Assembly: GCF_041429785.1 (NCBI RefSeq)
Contig: NZ_CP163423.1
Coordinates: 3,286,001-3,350,000 of the forward strand
Direction of reading: 5' to 3'
Length of the DNA: 64,000 nt
Source of the DNA: Fretibacter rubidus
Lineage (GTDB): Bacteria > Pseudomonadota > Alphaproteobacteria > Caulobacterales > Maricaulaceae
Both the position numbers and the translations under genes were made by a program. Shown piece by piece: positions 60,746-64,000 of the stretch (within the stretch, counting starts at the first letter, position 1; each line of letters starts with the position of its first letter). The notes beneath the pieces were generated by a model, which was given only the letters and a program-made list of their open reading frames with translations, was not told the origin of the DNA and made no database searches.

Positions 60746-63424
60746 TTAGGCTTCGCGGGCCAGGTTGCGCAACACGTAGTGCAGGATGCCGCCGTTCTTA
60801 AAGTATTCATGCTCATTGTCTGTATCAATGCGCACATTGGCGGTGATGGTTTTTGTCTTGCCGTCGGGATAGGTGATGTTGACATCAAGCGTGCCGCGCG
60901 GCGAAAGGTTTTCAATGCCAGCGATTGACACAGTCTCTGAGCCTTTCATGCCGAGGCTTTCCCAGCTATCGCCCTCTTGGAACTCCAGCGGCAGGACGCC
61001 CATACCGATAAGGTTAGAGCGGTGAATACGCTCAAAGCTACCCGCGATAACCGCTTTCACGCCCAGCAAGATTGTGCCTTTGGCGGCCCAGTCCCGTGAT
61101 GAGCCGTTACCGTAAAGCGTGCCCGCAAAGACGACGAGGTCTTTATTATCCGCTTTGTATTTTTCGGCTGCGTCAAAGATGGACATAACCTCGCCCGTTG
61201 GGACGTATTTTGTGACGCCACCTTCTGTGCCAGGAGCCATTTGGTTTTTGATACGAATATTGGCAAATGTGCCGCGCATCATCACTTCGTGGTTACCCCG
61301 GCGCGAACCAAAGCTGTTAAACTCAGCCTTAGGCACACCGCGTTCTTTGAGGTATTCACCCGCCGGGCCGTCGTGTTTAATCGCGCCCGCTGGGCTGATG
61401 TGGTCAGTCGTGATGCTATCGCCAAGCAAGGCGAGGATATTGGCGTCTTTGACGTCTTCAATCGGGTCGGGCGTCATGGTCATGCCGTCAAAATAGGGCG
61501 GGTTGCGCACATAAGTTGATTTCGGATCCCAATCATAGGTCACGCCGCCAGTGACTTTAATTTTCTGCCACTCTTTGTCGCCTTTATACAAATCAGCATA
61601 ACGCTCTGTGAACATTTTGCGCGTGATGATTTTGCGTACAACCGTCGCAATTTCGGCTGATGTTGGCCAGATATCTTTGAGATAAACCGCATTACCGTTT
61701 TTATCCACGCCGAGCGGGTCTTGCTCGAAATCATGGTGCAGCGAGCCTGCAATAGCATAGGCAACAACAAGCGGCGGCGAGGCGAGGAAGTTCGCTTTCA
61801 AATCAGGGCCAATGCGGCCTTCAAAGTTGCGGTTACCTGACAAGACAGAACAGGACACCAAATCACCTTCGGCAATGGCCTCTGATAATTCGGGGGCGAG
61901 CGGGCCAGAGTTTCCGATACAGGTCGTACAGCCGTAACCGACAACGTCAAAGCCGAGCTTGTTTAGCTCTGTCTGTAACTTGGATTTTTCCAAATATTCA
62001 CCCACAACTTGGGACCCTGGTGCCAGTGATGTTTTCACCCAAGGCTTGACGGTCAAGCCAAGCTTGTTGGCTTTTTGCGCGACAAGACCCGCCGCCATCA
62101 TCACGGACGGGTTTGAGGTGTTGGTGCATGACGTGATGGCCGCAATAAATACATCGCCGTGATCGACGCTGTAATCTTTGCCTTTGACGGGCACGGCACT
62201 GTCGCCTTTGGGAGTTTTGCCAAATTCATCACGTAGGATCGTGGCAAAATGCCGGTTGGCACCGTCCAAATCAAAACGATCTTGCGGACGTTTTGGGCCA
62301 GAAATCGCAGGCTTAATAGAGGACACATCAAGGCTGATGGTGCTGGTGTATTCCGGCGTGCTGCTGTCGCGCCAAAGGCCCTGCGCTTTGGCATAGGCTT
62401 CGACCAATTCAATACGTTGCTTATCACGGCCAGTCGCTTCGAGATATTTCAGCGTGTCACCATCAATCGGGAAGAAGCCGCAAGTTGCGCCGTATTCGGG
62501 GGCCATATTGGCAATCGTCGCTTGGTCTTCAAGAGAGAGGTGATCAAGACCAGCGCCGTAAAATTCGACGAATTTTCCGACCACACCTTTTTTGCGCAGC
62601 ATTTCAACAACGCGCAAAACCATATCAGTGGCTGTTGCCCCTTCGGGCAGTTTCCCTGTCAGCTCAAAACCCACGACTTCGGGGATAAGCATAGACACGG
62701 GCTGGCCGAGCATAGCAGCTTCGGCTTCAATACCGCCAACACCCCAACCCAGAACGGACAAGCCGTTAATCATGGTTGTGTGGGAATCCGTGCCAACAAG
62801 TGTGTCAGGGAAGGCATAGGTTTTGCCGTCTTCTGTTTTGGTCCAAACGGTCTGCGCCAGATTTTCCAAATTCACTTGGTGACAAATACCAGTGCCAGGG
62901 GGCACAACGGCGAAATCATCAAAGGCTTCTTGACCCCATTTTAGGAAATCATAACGTTCGCCGTTACGTTCATATTCGCGGGCGACATTTTTCTTAAACG
63001 CATTTTGCGTGCCGAAATAATCAACCATGACAGAGTGGTCGATGACCAAATGCACAGGGTTTAGCGGGTTAATCGCAGAGGGTTCTTTACCCAAGTTTTT
63101 CATGGCGTCGCGCATGGCGGCCAAATCGACGACGGCGGGCACGCCTGTGAAATCCTGCATTAGGACACGGGCGGGACGATAGGCAATCTCGTGGGTCGAT
63201 GTTTTTGGACCGAGCCATAATAGCATGGCTTCGATATCAGCTTTGGTGACAGTTTTGCCGTCTTCATGGCGGAGCAGATTTTCAAGTAGAACCTTTAATG
63301 AGCGCGGTAGTTTTGATGCGCCTTTCAGGCCGTTTTCTTCGGCGACCTTCAGGTCGTAATATGTATATGTGCCAGAGCGAACTTTGATCTCGCGTTCGCA
63401 CTTAAAACTATCGAGTGATGCCAT
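60746..63424 (-). CDS. acnA: Aconitate hydratase AcnA
   Basis: AcnA isomerises citrate and isocitrate in the TCA cycle using a [4Fe-4S] cluster. The 892-residue protein has LMQDFTGVPAVVDLAAMRDA, PDTLVGTDSHTTMINGLSVLGWGVGGIEAEA, the cluster Cys in ITSCTNTSNPSVM and YGCTTCIGNSGPL, and the swivel-domain GSSRDWAAKGT. Length and motifs match the AcnA/IRP1 type. It stands alone with a strong terminator. Confidence 0.98.
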   Translation of the reverse strand: MASLDSFKCEREIKVRSGTYTYYDLKVAEENGLKGASKLPRSLKVLLENLLRHEDGKTVTKADIEAMLLWLGPKTSTHEIAYRPARVLMQDFTGVPAVVDLAAMRDAMKNLGKEPSAINPLNPVHLVIDHSVMVDYFGTQNAFKKNVAREYERNGERYDFLKWGQEAFDDFAVVPPGTGICHQVNLENLAQTVWTKTEDGKTYAFPDTLVGTDSHTTMINGLSVLGWGVGGIEAEAAMLGQPVSMLIPEVVGFELTGKLPEGATATDMVLRVVEMLRKKGVVGKFVEFYGAGLDHLSLEDQATIANMAPEYGATCGFFPIDGDTLKYLEATGRDKQRIELVEAYAKAQGLWRDSSTPEYTSTISLDVSSIKPAISGPKRPQDRFDLDGANRHFATILRDEFGKTPKGDSAVPVKGKDYSVDHGDVFIAAITSCTNTSNPSVMMAAGLVAQKANKLGLTVKPWVKTSLAPGSQVVGEYLEKSKLQTELNKLGFDVVGYGCTTCIGNSGPLAPELSEAIAEGDLVSCSVLSGNRNFEGRIGPDLKANFLASPPLVVAYAIAGSLHHDFEQDPLGVDKNGNAVYLKDIWPTSAEIATVVRKIITRKMFTERYADLYKGDKEWQKIKVTGGVTYDWDPKSTYVRNPPYFDGMTMTPDPIEDVKDANILALLGDSITTDHISPAGAIKHDGPAGEYLKERGVPKAEFNSFGSRRGNHEVMMRGTFANIRIKNQMAPGTEGGVTKYVPTGEVMSIFDAAEKYKADNKDLVVFAGTLYGNGSSRDWAAKGTILLGVKAVIAGSFERIHRSNLIGMGVLPLEFQEGDSWESLGMKGSETVSIAGIENLSPRGTLDVNITYPDGKTKTITANVRIDTDNEHEYFKNGGILHYVLRNLAREA

Positions 63425-63683
63425 GATGTGTCCTTTACCAATGAAGCCCGAAGGGTTGCCTTGGGCCGGGAGCGGGCAGGGGCCGCGCTGTCTTGGCGTC
63501 TTATAACAATAATCATAGCTTTCGCAATTCTTTAACGGGATTTTGCGCGGCTTAATAAGGTGCTTTGCCGTCTCAAAAATTACGGCTGATGCATAAACGG
63601 GCGCAAAAGGTTAACGCCGCTGGACGGCAGGTTCATCGCGCGTTCATAGAAAAATCCATAGCCAAGCGGTTTGAGAGGGCACA

Positions 63684-64000
63684 ATGAAACCAGAACAATG
63701 GACTGATATTTTTACGCTTTTGGCGATTATCGTGGTGGCTGATGACCGCGTGTACAAAGAAGAGGTCGATAGCTTTGTCGCCCAAGTCGACATCCTAAAA
63801 TCCGAAGTGGGTAGCGATGCACTGGTCACGCCAAAGCTCGCCTTTGACTGGTTTGTCGCCCAGCGCGACGAAATAAAAGCGCGTGTTCAGCAAGAGAACG
63901 CCGAGTTTTTCATTGTGCGCACCATCCAAGGCCTGCTCGATTTTCCAAATCACGGCGCGCTTCTGCGCTCTATGGAGGCAGTATCGGTTTCAGATCGTGA
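63684..64000 (+). CDS. Unrecognised protein, possibly TerB-like, partial
   Basis: An ATG at 63684, preceded by GAGAGGG, opens a frame that runs to the window end (105 residues seen). The start MKPEQWTDIFTLLAIIVVADDRVYKEEVDSF, with acidic residues at the end of the first helix, recalls TerB/tellurite-resistance-like helical domains, but I am not certain. The 259-bp gap before it holds no other clear feature. Confidence 0.65.
   Translation, partial: MKPEQWTDIFTLLAIIVVADDRVYKEEVDSFVAQVDILKSEVGSDALVTPKLAFDWFVAQRDEIKARVQQENAEFFIVRTIQGLLDFPNHGALLRSMEAVSVSDR

Noticed and set aside
62249-62944. 231-codon plus-strand open frame
   Set aside because: It is antisense to acnA and mirrors its codon pattern; no independent evidence.

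Overview
This is a chromosomal window from an alphaproteobacterium. The evidence is the hrcA-grpE pair, the block lpoA-like/rsmI/yraN/BON/gshB, the order rsmB-rpe-heparinase-capD-like-purH, ubiquinone hydroxylase Coq7, a RodZ-like HTH gene next to ispG, and GC-rich housekeeping genes. The small lipoproteins and the overall style fit the marine Hyphomonadaceae/Maricaulaceae group, but the genus is an inference I cannot prove from the sequence.

Layout. Positions 1-6095 look like the right end of a genomic island inserted at the 3' end of tRNA-Arg(ACG) (6096-6172). The island holds a type III-like restriction subunit (cut by the window edge), a Fic AMP-transferase with two operator-like dyads in front of it, a small ORF with a leaderless promoter candidate, and a tyrosine recombinase. 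From 6293 to 15692, minus-strand genes form a catabolic and lipid block: a tightly overlapped six-gene operon (iron alcohol dehydrogenase, thioesterase, alpha/beta hydrolase, GFA protein, P1 peptidase, GNAT), then LysE, a quinone oxidoreductase, a sterol-desaturase-like enzyme, a GMC oxidoreductase and a crotonase. From 15798 to 26623 come heat-shock, redox and quinone genes (hrcA, grpE, coq7, dsbB, ispG). A HpaII-like type II restriction-modification pair sits at 26669-28868. It is followed by a gluconate cassette (lactonase, permease, kinase), rdgB-hemW, and the cell-envelope and rRNA-methylation block up to gshB (44274).

The right third carries rsmB, a cysteine-repeat lipoprotein, rpe, a heparinase-family protein, a CapD-like epimerase and purH. 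An AT-rich HrgA-like gene follows, then small envelope proteins, purT, a dehydrogenase, a fasciclin lipoprotein, acnA, and the start of an unrecognised gene at the right edge.

Four separate AT-richer insertions carry defence-like or orphan genes (the tRNA island, the HpaII-like pair, an ATP-grasp gene, an HrgA-like gene). Three features cut across the gene list. The first is a dispersed structured intergenic repeat in four copies, which bracket two single genes. The second is short tandem duplications lying across the stop codons of four unrelated genes. The third is a palindromic operator (TATATGCA-N6-TGCATA) shared by two oxidoreductase genes 9.5 kb apart.
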